64,000 bases of DNA, from positions 1 to 64,000 of the IMG/VR virus record IMGVR_UViG_3300035204_001027. One strand, written 5' to 3'. This DNA comes from a virus. Below the pieces are notes generated by a model. The model saw only the letters and a list, made by a program, of their open reading frames with translations. It did no database searches and was not told the DNA's origin. The translations under genes and the position numbers were made by a program. Position 1 is the first letter of the stretch, and every line of letters starts with the position of its first letter. Positions 52,535 through 62,594 of the stretch are shown here, piece by piece.

Positions 52535-55500
52535 ATGAGTAGAAATACAAATACAGGTAGATCAGGTAAAACTAGAGTAACGGGGCCGGTAAATAATGAA
52601 ACGAAAAAATCGGATGTTACTACTGGTAGATCTATCTCTAATACTCACAAACGAACTGGCCCAACAGATAAAGAGATAAATAAATTCAATAAGGTATTAG
52701 TTCCTACGGTTTCACCGGGCGAAGGTAAAGTAACTAAAAATTTCAATTTAACCTTAACTAACCCTCAATCTTCAGTCACCTATAAGTACACTATAGATGG
52801 ATCTTCTCCCACTGGTGCTGGAGCGCAAACTATAGTTAATAACCAAATCTCTTTAGCATTAACTGGTTCCCCGGGATATTTAAACGTAAAAATATATGGA
52901 TATAGAAATGATTATTCCCCTTCTGAAATAACTGATTTAGAATATAATATAAAACCTACTCAAGATGTGGTGGTTGTTCCTCAGGCTGGTTCTATTCCCG
53001 ACAATCAGTTAGTGAAATTAAATGTAGAATCTGAGGCGACAGGTTATTACACTTTAGATGGCTCTACCCCATCCGGAGACGCTAATACAACATCCACAAA
53101 ATATACAGGACCATTCGTAATGAACTTTACGAACTCCTCTTCTGTTGTACTTAAGACAATTGCAGAAAAGCACGATCACGCAAGCAGTTCTATCACCACT
53201 GGCACTTTCACTTTAGATTCTGCGGTTACATATGGCGGACCTTATGACGGGGTTAGAGATCTTAACGGGAAATTAGTAACTTATTCTCCGACGGGAGATA
53301 GAATTCCGTTCCCATCTAAGATTTTTATGTCCACCACGGAAGGGTTACCAATAGAAAGAAAGGTCTCTTTTTGGGGTACGGATTATTATGTTGAAAATAA
53401 TCGCCCTTCAACAGTTAATAATTATACATCTTTAAAAGCTGGCCAAAATCACGCAATAGCCTTAACTAAGAGCGGTACTGTCGTGGCGTGGGGAGACAAC
53501 TCGTTAAATCAAACTACCCTATCCGATGCAAATTTGACTACGAGTGGGAAAATTACTTATATAGACGCTGGAGATTCTCACAATTTAAGTCTAACCTCTG
53601 ATAATGATGTGATAGCTTGGGGAAGCAACGCGCAAGGACAAATCACTATCCCAACTAGTTTAAAAGCTATAAGGATTGCGGCAGGAGGAGAACACAGCAT
53701 AGCGCTAAAAGCGGATAGAACTCTAGTGGGTTGGGGAGAGAATTCTGATGGACAAATAAATTTTCCTTTAAATTTAAATGATGTCATAGAAATTTCCGCT
53801 GGACAGAATCATAGTGCAGCTTTAGTGGGGTACGGATCAAAGACTTGTCAATCTTTAGATTATGATTCCGAGAGCGATACATGGATAGTCTCAAATAAGT
53901 CAAAATCTATTGGTAAAGCGGTTGCTTGGGGTATAAACGACATGAACCAAAAGGATGTTCCTAACAACTTAGCGAATGGAGCTCCTGATTTAATAGCCAT
54001 TTCTTGTGGGGGTAATCACACCCTAACGCTGGACGCTAATGGAAATGTTTCGGGATGGGGGGATAATGGACACGGGCAAATAACTATACCTACATTAAAT
54101 GAAATTGACGGAACGAAAGCTCACATAGTTTCTATAGATGCTGGATTTAGTCATAGCTTGGCCCTTTCTAAAAATGGGACCATTTTTGCTTGGGGCAGTA
54201 ATCAACATAATCAAACTAATATTACAAATTTATTAAGCAAATCAGCCTTGATAGCTGGAGGTGATAATTACAGTTTAGCATTTGGTCTTGAGCCGAGCGA
54301 GTATATATATTACAACGTCGGCAATCTTGATCCAAGTATTTTGTATACTGGTTCTATTGATGTGTCTGCGGATACCACATTTAAGGCTATATCAATAAAT
54401 AAAACTAGCCAAGCTGCTAGTAATATTGCTCAAAAATCTTACGCTCAACAAAAATTAAATGCGATCCAATCTGCTGGGGCAATTTCTAGTAGAGGAACAA
54501 GTCAGCCACTAGAAACCAGCGTTTTAAATCCTGCCACTTTTCATTCTAAAAGGTTATTCGCGGTTAAATTAGATAGCGAAGATGTAGACAAGAAGCCGAG
54601 CGTTACGTATAAATTGACTCACCCCGGTCATCATACCGCCTACGCAACAGAAGATCTAACAAATGATGACGCAACCGAAAAAAGATTTTCAAGCACTCTA
54701 ATAACGGGAGACGTCAACAAGCCCTATGATGGTGACAAAACAATAGATAATTATGCAGCTTTTTACCCCGGGGGGTATGTCGGTTATAAATTTGACGAAG
54801 CGAAAAGAATTACTCAATTAAATTTTGCAACTAATGCGGATGATTTTCATAAATTAGGAGCGGGATTAATTCAGGGTTCTAATGATAATGTAACTTGGCA
54901 TGATATAGACTTTTTCTCAAATAAATTTCCAGATAATTATCCAGCATTTCTTTCTTTAGATGGGCAAGCTTTAGATAGAATAGCGACTTTAGAAATGACT
55001 TCTAAAGGTACGGGCTATACAGAAGATCCAATTATAAGATTTGTAAATGATACGGATGAAGAAGGGCAAGACGCAAAGGCTAAAGCTCTATTTTCTCCAT
55101 TTAGCTTAGCAGGCTTTTCGATGATAAATAATGGTTCTGGTTACACATCAGTTCCCACAGTTAACATAGCTTCAGTACACGGTGGAGCGGGAGCAGCAGG
55201 AACAGCGGTGTTATCGAGCACGTCTGTCGTTCATGGAATTTCTCTAGATTGCGGATCTTGCTCTAAAGGAAATGGGTATACAACTGCGCCGACGGTTACA
55301 GTTCAAGGAGGACACACTGACGCTAATACTCCCACGACCAATCCTGAGCGGGTGGCTAGCGGCATAGCGCATCTAACCCCAACAAAATTAACAGGTATAG
55401 AAATTATAGAAAATAAAGTCCCCTATAGAACTTCTCCTACGGTAAATTTCGCAGGAGGTGGAGGCATAAACGCTGCGGCTGTTGCTCATTTATCGTCTTT

Positions 55501-58500
55501 TGTGGTAGGGCAAATAAATCCAAGTGGAATACTTATAGGGAATGCTGATGAAAAACCCCCATTTGGTTATCACGTATATGATGGAGTAATCGTCCCCGGA
55601 ATCGGTGCACCTACAATAGGAAACTTTGGGGGCGGTTATTATGGGAATAGCGATGATGATCCAACTGGTTTGTATAAATTAGACCATTTTGATTTAACAA
55701 ATTTAGGTACTGGTTACACAAGTGCGCCAAGCGTTTCACTTGACGGCGGTTTATTAACTAAAACTGGACAACCATATGCTATTGAATTTGAAGTAGTCAG
55801 AAGAGGGCCGGTTAGCGGAGCACCAGAGACAGAGGTGGCGGATTGGGAAATTACTAATAAAGATTATCTTTCTGGATACTTTGTTAACCCTAAACACGCG
55901 GGGGCCGACGGCACGCAACAAGTTACAAGTGGGCATCATTATTGGGATAGTAATTTCGCTACAGAAATGGCGGCAGCGTGGAATAACTTAAGCAATGTGT
56001 CACAGGCTGGCAGCCCGGTTCTTGGTCCCCTTAGATATTTCTTTAATCATTACAATGATCATGAATTTGATAGATATCACACAATTGATACTAGACCATA
56101 TCATTTAAAATTTCATAAAGATTCAGCGCGCACCCAAAAAATAATGGTTACTGGAGGGGGTGGCGCAGGCATGTCGGGATACGTGGAGTTAAGAAATCAT
56201 AATGAACTTTTAGGATTTGATGACAGTGATACTCTATTAGATAAATTAATTGCTCTTAATACTCACTCTGATTATAGAAATAGCAGGCTAGATTACGACG
56301 CCTTAGATAATAATAATATATCATATGAAGAATTATTATGGAGTACCCCGACGAGCAAAGGGGGCGTTCTACCCGATGAAGATGCGACTTTAATTCCTTA
56401 CAAATTACATATAACCGAAGCGGGTCAAGGATATACTGGTGCGCCTATAATTACTGAAGAATTTGATAGATCATTCCCGGGGATGATGTTTATGCTTGAA
56501 TCAGGTGGACTAAAACTACATGAAGATAGACCCTCGCCACTGCCCTTAACCGGGGGCCACAACGAGAATGGGCTTTACACGAATGGTCAGCCGGAAGGAT
56601 ACACACTACTTTGGGGAAGCGGCGAATGCAATGGTAATGATGCGGCATTGGCAACTGGACCGTTTGGTACTTGTAGTGAATCGTTAACGGGGCAATATGA
56701 TACAGTATATAGCAACAACTCCTACCTAACTGGTCACTATTTAAAGAATAAATATTTAAGTACTAATAATAAATTCTACAGATATTGGCCTCAATATTTT
56801 GATTCTAATTGTTACGATACTCATTTTCCATTACAATTTGAAGTTTACGCCCCTACGATAACTGGTACGGCTGGAGTTCATACAAACGATATGAATAACG
56901 CTAACTCAGCTGCTAGATTAAACTTCGAAAATAAATTAGCAGATAATATTAAATTTGCAGCTATTATGCCAGAGCATTCAGAAGTTGATTCTTTTCTAGC
57001 TAGTGGTTCTTTGGATAGGGTTGAGATAACTAATATGGGCTCCCATTATTCGAGTACACCCACAATAGTCTTCGCGGGGGGGACTACGGCTACCGCTGCA
57101 ACAGGTGAAGCGCTGACATCGAAGACAGTGGACTCAGTTTCAATGACGAATGCAGGTTCAGCTTATAGAGCTTTTCCAGACATTACTTTGGTGGGTGGGG
57201 GCGGAGCAGATGCAGCCGTAGTCGGAACTAAATCTGCTAGCGAAATAACGGGAATGTTATTAGTGTCAGGAGGTAAAAACTTTACAAATTCACCTACGAT
57301 AGATGTTTCTGGAGGCGGAGCAGGGGTTACTTCAAAAGCTACAGCGAAATGTAGGTTACCAGTCGCTTTAAGTTCTGCGAATTTCACAAATAATAATTTT
57401 TACGACCATTACAGAATACTAGGCCAAGGAGACAACGCGTTAATTACTAGTCAAATTAATGAATTAGAATTTTATTCTGGAGACAATAGAGTTTCAAAAT
57501 ATTCTAATAGAAAAGATCACGCCTTAGCTATTAAAAGCAATGGGGAGTTAATGAGTTGGGGAGACAACTCTAATTCTCAATTAATGTCGTCAGGAGTAAC
57601 TAATGCTTTAGAAGTTTCTGCTGGTGATAAACATAGCTTAGTTTTAAAGAATAATGGTACGGTTATTGCTTTCGGGAATAATGATTATGGTCAATGTAAT
57701 ATACCTAGTGATCTGAATAATGTGATAACTGTTTCCGCTGGAGAAAATCATAGCTTAGGGCTGTTAGCTGGAGGAATTGTTAGGGCATGGGGAAGAAATC
57801 ATTCAGGACAAGCAAATGTGCCATCTAGCCTGTCTAGCTACCAAAGTGGAAACAATGGCGCTATATCAATAAAAGCAGGCAACAATCACAGCTTAGCTCT
57901 TAGGGGGGACGGCTCAGTTTTAGCTTGGGGAGCTACAGAGGCTTCTACAGTGCCTGCAGATTTGACTAGGGTAAGAGAAATTGCAGCGGGTAATAGATTT
58001 AGTTTGGCCTTGAGAGAAAATGGAGATGTCATAAGTTGGGGCAATGGATACGGGGCTGATGTACCCACGGGTTTAAAGGATGTTGTTTCTATTGCAGCGA
58101 ACAATGATCACGTAATAGCATTGCAGGTTGATGGCGCTGTTACTGGGTGGGGTAAAGTTTACGATGGCTCGAATTATGTAAATTTATCAGATACTATACC
58201 TCATAATTTAAATAGCGGCATCGGCGTTTTCGCTGGCAAAGATCATGGGGCTATTCTAAAAAGCGACGGATCATTGCTAGTTTTCGGTTCTATTTGCGCC
58301 AGCGGCACAGAGCAATATTATGATGGGGTTGTGCCTAGTTCATTTGGAAATTCTCATTGCTGCGGAACAACTGGATTTGTCACTTTCGATTTGGGAAGCT
58401 TACATAGTGGAAAATTAGATACTAATGAAAATTTATCTTATCGTAGTATAAATGTGGGAACCAAAACTAGTGCGGATGCAGCTTTCCCACCAGACAACGC

Positions 58501-59131
58501 ATCCTTACAAAATAAAGTAAGAATAGTCACTCAAGTAACTGGTTTGGGCTATTTGAGCTCTGATCCTACCACTGGTGATTATCCATTAGTTAAATTGGCC
58601 CCAGTCGTTTCTCCAGAAACAAATGTAAATTATGGTCCATCTATTACAGTTTCTAATTGGGATCAAGACTCGATAGATAATTTAGTAGTTAGATATACTA
58701 CCGACGGAACTGACCCTAAAGCTGGGAATAGCTACAGTTATATATCTCTACCTCCCAATAGTGGAGATTTCTTACATACAATACCTGCTGCCAACTTTAA
58801 TAATAGCACTACTTTGAAGGTTTACGCTTTCTCAGACGTCTATTTAGACTCAGATATAGTATCATATCAGAGACAGCAACTTGCTGCTCCGACTGCAAAT
58901 ATTACAGCAACTGGTACAAATGTGCTTTATATAACAATGAATGGATCAGCGCCTTCTCCAGAAACAAGAGATGTAAATATTTATTATACATTAGATGGAT
59001 CTGCGCCGACGTCTAGCTCATATTTATACACAAACCCAATCACTTTACAAGGCAACTCTGCAACCGTCAAAGCTTTCTCTTCCTTGGTTGGATATATAGA
59101 TAGCAGTGTAACTACCGAAACACATCCGTAA
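52535..59131 (+). CDS. Giant RCC1-repeat adhesin, 2198 aa
   Basis: Domains in order: Ser/Thr-rich N-terminus; two chitobiase C-terminal-like repeats (about 55-225, YTIDGSSPTG, YTLDGSTPSG); RCC1 propeller block 1 (about 295-585, repeats of the type SGTVVAWGDNSLNQ); a middle with many GxGYTsAPTV..GGGGA repeats (about 825-1590); RCC1 block 2 (about 1655-1915); two more chitobiase-C-like repeats (about 2050-2198, YTTDGTDPK, YTLDGSAPT). The near mirror-symmetric order is striking. Such proteins bind surfaces or carbohydrates; here probably a tail fibre or adhesin. No catalytic domain seen. Confidence 0.85.
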   Translation: MSRNTNTGRSGKTRVTGPVNNETKKSDVTTGRSISNTHKRTGPTDKEINKFNKVLVPTVSPGEGKVTKNFNLTLTNPQSSVTYKYTIDGSSPTGAGAQTIVNNQISLALTGSPGYLNVKIYGYRNDYSPSEITDLEYNIKPTQDVVVVPQAGSIPDNQLVKLNVESEATGYYTLDGSTPSGDANTTSTKYTGPFVMNFTNSSSVVLKTIAEKHDHASSSITTGTFTLDSAVTYGGPYDGVRDLNGKLVTYSPTGDRIPFPSKIFMSTTEGLPIERKVSFWGTDYYVENNRPSTVNNYTSLKAGQNHAIALTKSGTVVAWGDNSLNQTTLSDANLTTSGKITYIDAGDSHNLSLTSDNDVIAWGSNAQGQITIPTSLKAIRIAAGGEHSIALKADRTLVGWGENSDGQINFPLNLNDVIEISAGQNHSAALVGYGSKTCQSLDYDSESDTWIVSNKSKSIGKAVAWGINDMNQKDVPNNLANGAPDLIAISCGGNHTLTLDANGNVSGWGDNGHGQITIPTLNEIDGTKAHIVSIDAGFSHSLALSKNGTIFAWGSNQHNQTNITNLLSKSALIAGGDNYSLAFGLEPSEYIYYNVGNLDPSILYTGSIDVSADTTFKAISINKTSQAASNIAQKSYAQQKLNAIQSAGAISSRGTSQPLETSVLNPATFHSKRLFAVKLDSEDVDKKPSVTYKLTHPGHHTAYATEDLTNDDATEKRFSSTLITGDVNKPYDGDKTIDNYAAFYPGGYVGYKFDEAKRITQLNFATNADDFHKLGAGLIQGSNDNVTWHDIDFFSNKFPDNYPAFLSLDGQALDRIATLEMTSKGTGYTEDPIIRFVNDTDEEGQDAKAKALFSPFSLAGFSMINNGSGYTSVPTVNIASVHGGAGAAGTAVLSSTSVVHGISLDCGSCSKGNGYTTAPTVTVQGGHTDANTPTTNPERVASGIAHLTPTKLTGIEIIENKVPYRTSPTVNFAGGGGINAAAVAHLSSFVVGQINPSGILIGNADEKPPFGYHVYDGVIVPGIGAPTIGNFGGGYYGNSDDDPTGLYKLDHFDLTNLGTGYTSAPSVSLDGGLLTKTGQPYAIEFEVVRRGPVSGAPETEVADWEITNKDYLSGYFVNPKHAGADGTQQVTSGHHYWDSNFATEMAAAWNNLSNVSQAGSPVLGPLRYFFNHYNDHEFDRYHTIDTRPYHLKFHKDSARTQKIMVTGGGGAGMSGYVELRNHNELLGFDDSDTLLDKLIALNTHSDYRNSRLDYDALDNNNISYEELLWSTPTSKGGVLPDEDATLIPYKLHITEAGQGYTGAPIITEEFDRSFPGMMFMLESGGLKLHEDRPSPLPLTGGHNENGLYTNGQPEGYTLLWGSGECNGNDAALATGPFGTCSESLTGQYDTVYSNNSYLTGHYLKNKYLSTNNKFYRYWPQYFDSNCYDTHFPLQFEVYAPTITGTAGVHTNDMNNANSAARLNFENKLADNIKFAAIMPEHSEVDSFLASGSLDRVEITNMGSHYSSTPTIVFAGGTTATAATGEALTSKTVDSVSMTNAGSAYRAFPDITLVGGGGADAAVVGTKSASEITGMLLVSGGKNFTNSPTIDVSGGGAGVTSKATAKCRLPVALSSANFTNNNFYDHYRILGQGDNALITSQINELEFYSGDNRVSKYSNRKDHALAIKSNGELMSWGDNSNSQLMSSGVTNALEVSAGDKHSLVLKNNGTVIAFGNNDYGQCNIPSDLNNVITVSAGENHSLGLLAGGIVRAWGRNHSGQANVPSSLSSYQSGNNGAISIKAGNNHSLALRGDGSVLAWGATEASTVPADLTRVREIAAGNRFSLALRENGDVISWGNGYGADVPTGLKDVVSIAANNDHVIALQVDGAVTGWGKVYDGSNYVNLSDTIPHNLNSGIGVFAGKDHGAILKSDGSLLVFGSICASGTEQYYDGVVPSSFGNSHCCGTTGFVTFDLGSLHSGKLDTNENLSYRSINVGTKTSADAAFPPDNASLQNKVRIVTQVTGLGYLSSDPTTGDYPLVKLAPVVSPETNVNYGPSITVSNWDQDSIDNLVVRYTTDGTDPKAGNSYSYISLPPNSGDFLHTIPAANFNNSTTLKVYAFSDVYLDSDIVSYQRQQLAAPTANITATGTNVLYITMNGSAPSPETRDVNIYYTLDGSAPTSSSYLYTNPITLQGNSATVKAFSSLVGYIDSSVTTETHP

Positions 59132-59150
59132 TAATGGAGGATAAATAAAG

Positions 59151-61292
59151 ATGCCAGAAGAAAAACCAAAACAAAAAAGAGCGCCAAGACCCAAACAGAT
59201 AACCCCTTTGATGGCTGAAGGTGCCGCGTCTGGAACTACAGAATCCACGCGCGTAAGAAGAAATATAACTTCACAAATCGAGAGTGTAAATCGATTTGCT
59301 AATATTAATGATGGATTAATTCCTTTCAAGAATTCTTCCTCAATGTCTAGTTCTAGTAGCGTTTCTGTAAGAGATGCTGTTGTTTTGTGTCAAAAAGCTT
59401 ATTATAATTTTTCAACATTTAGAAACATTATAGATTTAATGACGGAGTTTTCTACTGGAGAATTGCATTTTAAAGGCGGAACTAAAAAAACTAGACAATT
59501 TTTTGAAGCATTTTTTAAGAAGATAGGTTTGAGACAATTTCAAGATAAGTGGTTTAGAGAATATTATAGAAGCGGCAATGTGTTTATATACAGGTTCGAA
59601 TCAAAACTCAGAAAACAAGACGTAAGAAAAATTACGCAAGTATTTGGTGGCGGATCTGATCCAGATACAGGTTATACAGATCTAGTCTTAACAAACCCGC
59701 CTAGATCTTCTAAGAAGCTTTCTGGTCCACCGGGGGTTAAGAATTTAGTTGTTCCAGCTAGGTATCTTGTTCTAAATCCAGCAGACATACAGATGGAAGG
59801 CTCTGCGTCTTTCGCAAAAGGGAAATACTCGAAAGCCATGACGGATTATGAGCTAGAGAGGCTAAGAAAACCTTATACTGAAGAAGATGAAGAAATTTTA
59901 AGAAATCTGGATTCAGACACTAAACAAAAGATAAAAGATGCTAGAGTTAGTTCTTTACTACTTCCTTTAGATCCAGAAAAAATGATAGTAGTTTTTTACA
60001 AAAAGCAAGATTATGAGCCATTTGCTGTTCCCATGGGATTTCCGGTGTTAGATGATATTAATTTAAAAGCCGAAATGAAAAAGATGGACGCAGCTATCTT
60101 AAGAACCATGCAGCAAGCTATTCTTTTAGTAACTATGGGTGCAGAGCCAGATAAAGGAGGTATTAACCAAAAGAATTTATTAGCAATGCAAAAGCTATTT
60201 GAAAATGAATCCGTTGGAAGAGTTTTAATTTCTGATTATACAACTAAAGCAGAATTCGTAGTTCCGAAAATTGCTGATCTACTTGATCCTAGAAAATATG
60301 AAGTTGTTGAAAGGGACATTAATGTAGGACTAAATAATATATTATTTTCTGGAGAAACTTTTTCTAATCAATCAGGCAAAGTAGATGTGTTTATCGCGAG
60401 GCTAAATCATGGAAGACAATCCTTCATTGAGGAGTTTCTCTTGCCAGAAATTAAAAGAATCGCTAAAGCCCTAGGGTTCAGAAGTTATCCAACTCCTCAT
60501 TTTAATAAAGTTCTATTAAAAGAAGCTTCTCAAATGGGCAGATTATGGAATCAGTTAGCTCAGTATGGATTGTTAACTCCCGAAGAAGTTGTTCAAGCGC
60601 ACGAAACAGGAAGATTACCATCTCCAGAGGAATCAGAAGAATCTCAGAAAAAGTATAAAAGTGCGAAAGATGCTGGTCTTTATGAGCCAGTCACGGGTGG
60701 ACCTCATACCCAGCTAGAAATGGCAGATCGCCAGATAGAGGGACAAATAGAGGTTACAGATAAAACTGGTGAAAACCAATTAAAACTAGCAGACAAAACA
60801 GCCAAGACGCAAGAAAAGATAGCGGACAAAAAGCAAGATCAACCCGGTAATGGCGCTCCTCCCCCTCCCGGCATAAGGGAGCCAGTGGGTAGACCTCCGG
60901 GCACAAGCACTCCTCAATCTACCAAGAATGTATCACCAAGGGGACAAGGAGAGCAATCAAAGATGGCTGCAAAATATTTTAGCATCGACAAGATAAAAGA
61001 TAATTTGATTTTAGCTGGCAAATTATACAAAGAAATAGAGAAGATTTTACGAAAAAAACATAGCATTAAACGACTTAATAAGCTGCAAAAAGAATCTGCA
61101 GAAGCACTAACCGAGTTAATTGTTTCTAATGAATCCTCTGAAGCTTGGCTGGAAAAAGCAGAACTTTATTGTGATAAGCCGAATATTAGTGTAAACAAAG
61201 ATGTATTTAATGAAGTGTTAGAGATTTCAGGAGAGCACCAAGTAGATAATTACTTGGCCAGCATTTTGAGAGCTAGTAGGACCAAAGGATAA
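59151..61292 (+). CDS. Portal protein
   Basis: 713 residues. N-terminal VRDAVVLCQKAYYNFSTFRNIIDLMTEF and a stem region GLRQFQDKWFREYYRSGNVFIYRFE are typical of dodecameric portals; the long C-terminal part has repeated helical DKT segments and a Pro-rich linker (GAPPPPGIREPVGRPPG), then an extra helical domain. GGAGG 14 bp upstream. The portal forms the DNA entry ring at one head vertex and binds TerL during packaging. Confidence 0.8.
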   Translation: MPEEKPKQKRAPRPKQITPLMAEGAASGTTESTRVRRNITSQIESVNRFANINDGLIPFKNSSSMSSSSSVSVRDAVVLCQKAYYNFSTFRNIIDLMTEFSTGELHFKGGTKKTRQFFEAFFKKIGLRQFQDKWFREYYRSGNVFIYRFESKLRKQDVRKITQVFGGGSDPDTGYTDLVLTNPPRSSKKLSGPPGVKNLVVPARYLVLNPADIQMEGSASFAKGKYSKAMTDYELERLRKPYTEEDEEILRNLDSDTKQKIKDARVSSLLLPLDPEKMIVVFYKKQDYEPFAVPMGFPVLDDINLKAEMKKMDAAILRTMQQAILLVTMGAEPDKGGINQKNLLAMQKLFENESVGRVLISDYTTKAEFVVPKIADLLDPRKYEVVERDINVGLNNILFSGETFSNQSGKVDVFIARLNHGRQSFIEEFLLPEIKRIAKALGFRSYPTPHFNKVLLKEASQMGRLWNQLAQYGLLTPEEVVQAHETGRLPSPEESEESQKKYKSAKDAGLYEPVTGGPHTQLEMADRQIEGQIEVTDKTGENQLKLADKTAKTQEKIADKKQDQPGNGAPPPPGIREPVGRPPGTSTPQSTKNVSPRGQGEQSKMAAKYFSIDKIKDNLILAGKLYKEIEKILRKKHSIKRLNKLQKESAEALTELIVSNESSEAWLEKAELYCDKPNISVNKDVFNEVLEISGEHQVDNYLASILRASRTKG

Positions 61293-61296
61293 TAAT

Positions 61297-62454
61297 ATGG
61301 AAGAAAATCAAAATTCAGAAGATAAAGTAAAAGCCATGTACGGCGAGACCTCTGCTGTAGATGTTTCGTTACCAGATATGCTTGTTCCTCCTCCGCCAGA
61401 GAAAGAAGAGAAAAAAGAAATTAAAGATGAGGTAGATGTTTCATTTAATTTTGCATTCATTGGTGCTGGACAAGGAGGATCTAGAATAGCAGAGACTTTT
61501 CACAAATTAGGCTATAGAAGAGTTGCGGCTTTGAATACTGCAGAGCAAGATTTAAATACAGTAAATTTAGAAAATAAGCTTTTAATAGGAGATGGCGGAG
61601 CAGGGAAAGATAGATCTATCGCCAACAAAGCGTTCTCCAAGAGAAAAGAAGATGTGTTAGATTTTATGAGGTACTCCTTTGGCGAAGAATTAGATAGAAT
61701 CTTCGTTTGCGCTGGCGCGGGAGGCGGAACTGGTGCAGGGGTTGTTTCTTCATTAGCTCGTTCTGCTCAAGAATTGCAAGAAACATTAAATTGTAAATCG
61801 AAGCAGGTAGGTGTTATTTTGGCCTTGCCCAAGGTTTCCGAGGGAAAAAGAGCAGCAGCTAACGCTTACCAAACATTAAATGAAGCTTATGACCTAATAG
61901 AAGAAGGAGTAGTTTCTCCGTTGATTCTTCTAGATAACGAAAAAATTAGTAGATTGTATCCTAATTTGGTTGTGTCTAATTTTTGGCAAACTGCTAATAT
62001 GAGCATGGCTGGTTTATTCCATTTATTTAATTTAACCACTGCTAGAGATAGTAGTTATACTTCTTTTGATTCTAATGATTATAAAACTATTTTAGACTCT
62101 GGGCTAATGAGTTTCGGAGCATCTCCCGTAGAAAGCTGGGAAGATCCAGTTAGTATATCTCGCGCTGTGAGAGAAAATTTACAAAACAATTTACTTTCGG
62201 GTGGCATAGATCTTAGTACGGGAAAATCCGCCGCTGCTATTGTTATAGGGGGCAAAGAGCAACTCGATAATATTCCGCAGTCAAGTATCGATCAGGCATT
62301 CGGTCAATTAAATAGAATGCTTAGTGATAATAGCGTGGTACATGGTGGTATTTACGTGGGTGATAAGCCCACGCTAACAGTATTTACTTCAGTGGGTGGT
62401 CTTGATAGGCCACAAGAAAAACTGAGTGAACTTAAAAGACTAGGTGGTCTTTAA
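61297..62454 (+). CDS. Tubulin/FtsZ-superfamily GTPase
   Basis: 385 residues. After a 48-residue disordered acidic N-terminus comes FAFIGAGQGGSRIAETF (GxGxGG, 56-61), and the tubulin signature GAGGGTGAG (140-148) with NTAEQDLNTV before it. Phage members (PhuZ, TubZ) form filaments that position or segregate DNA, but those genes are usually not within the head cassette as here, between portal and head genes. A role in head assembly or capsid transport is possible. C-terminal tail is short. Confidence 0.85.
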   Translation: MEENQNSEDKVKAMYGETSAVDVSLPDMLVPPPPEKEEKKEIKDEVDVSFNFAFIGAGQGGSRIAETFHKLGYRRVAALNTAEQDLNTVNLENKLLIGDGGAGKDRSIANKAFSKRKEDVLDFMRYSFGEELDRIFVCAGAGGGTGAGVVSSLARSAQELQETLNCKSKQVGVILALPKVSEGKRAAANAYQTLNEAYDLIEEGVVSPLILLDNEKISRLYPNLVVSNFWQTANMSMAGLFHLFNLTTARDSSYTSFDSNDYKTILDSGLMSFGASPVESWEDPVSISRAVRENLQNNLLSGGIDLSTGKSAAAIVIGGKEQLDNIPQSSIDQAFGQLNRMLSDNSVVHGGIYVGDKPTLTVFTSVGGLDRPQEKLSELKRLGGL

Positions 62455-62481
62455 GAAAGATAGAGATAAAAAGGACAAAGT

Positions 62482-62523
62482 AAGGCACTTTAGATTTATG
62501 AAAATCTAGAGAATGTCTTTTTT
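62482..62523 (+). terminator. Terminator after tubulin-like gene
   Basis: Long imperfect stem (AAGGCACTTTAGATTT against AAATCTAGAGAATGTCTT) followed by six T at 62518-62523. Confidence 0.75.
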
Positions 62524-62564
62524 GTGTCTTTTATTTGTGTTTTTAACAAAATATACAAAATATA

Positions 62565-62580
62565 CATAATATTAGTGTAA
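62565..62580 (+). promoter_or_regulatory. Candidate late promoter motif
   Basis: CATAATATTAGTGTAA, following the terminator and 14 bp before the next start codon; same core as 44047 and 49013. Confidence 0.5.
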
Positions 62581-62594
62581 CTATTAATTAGAAA

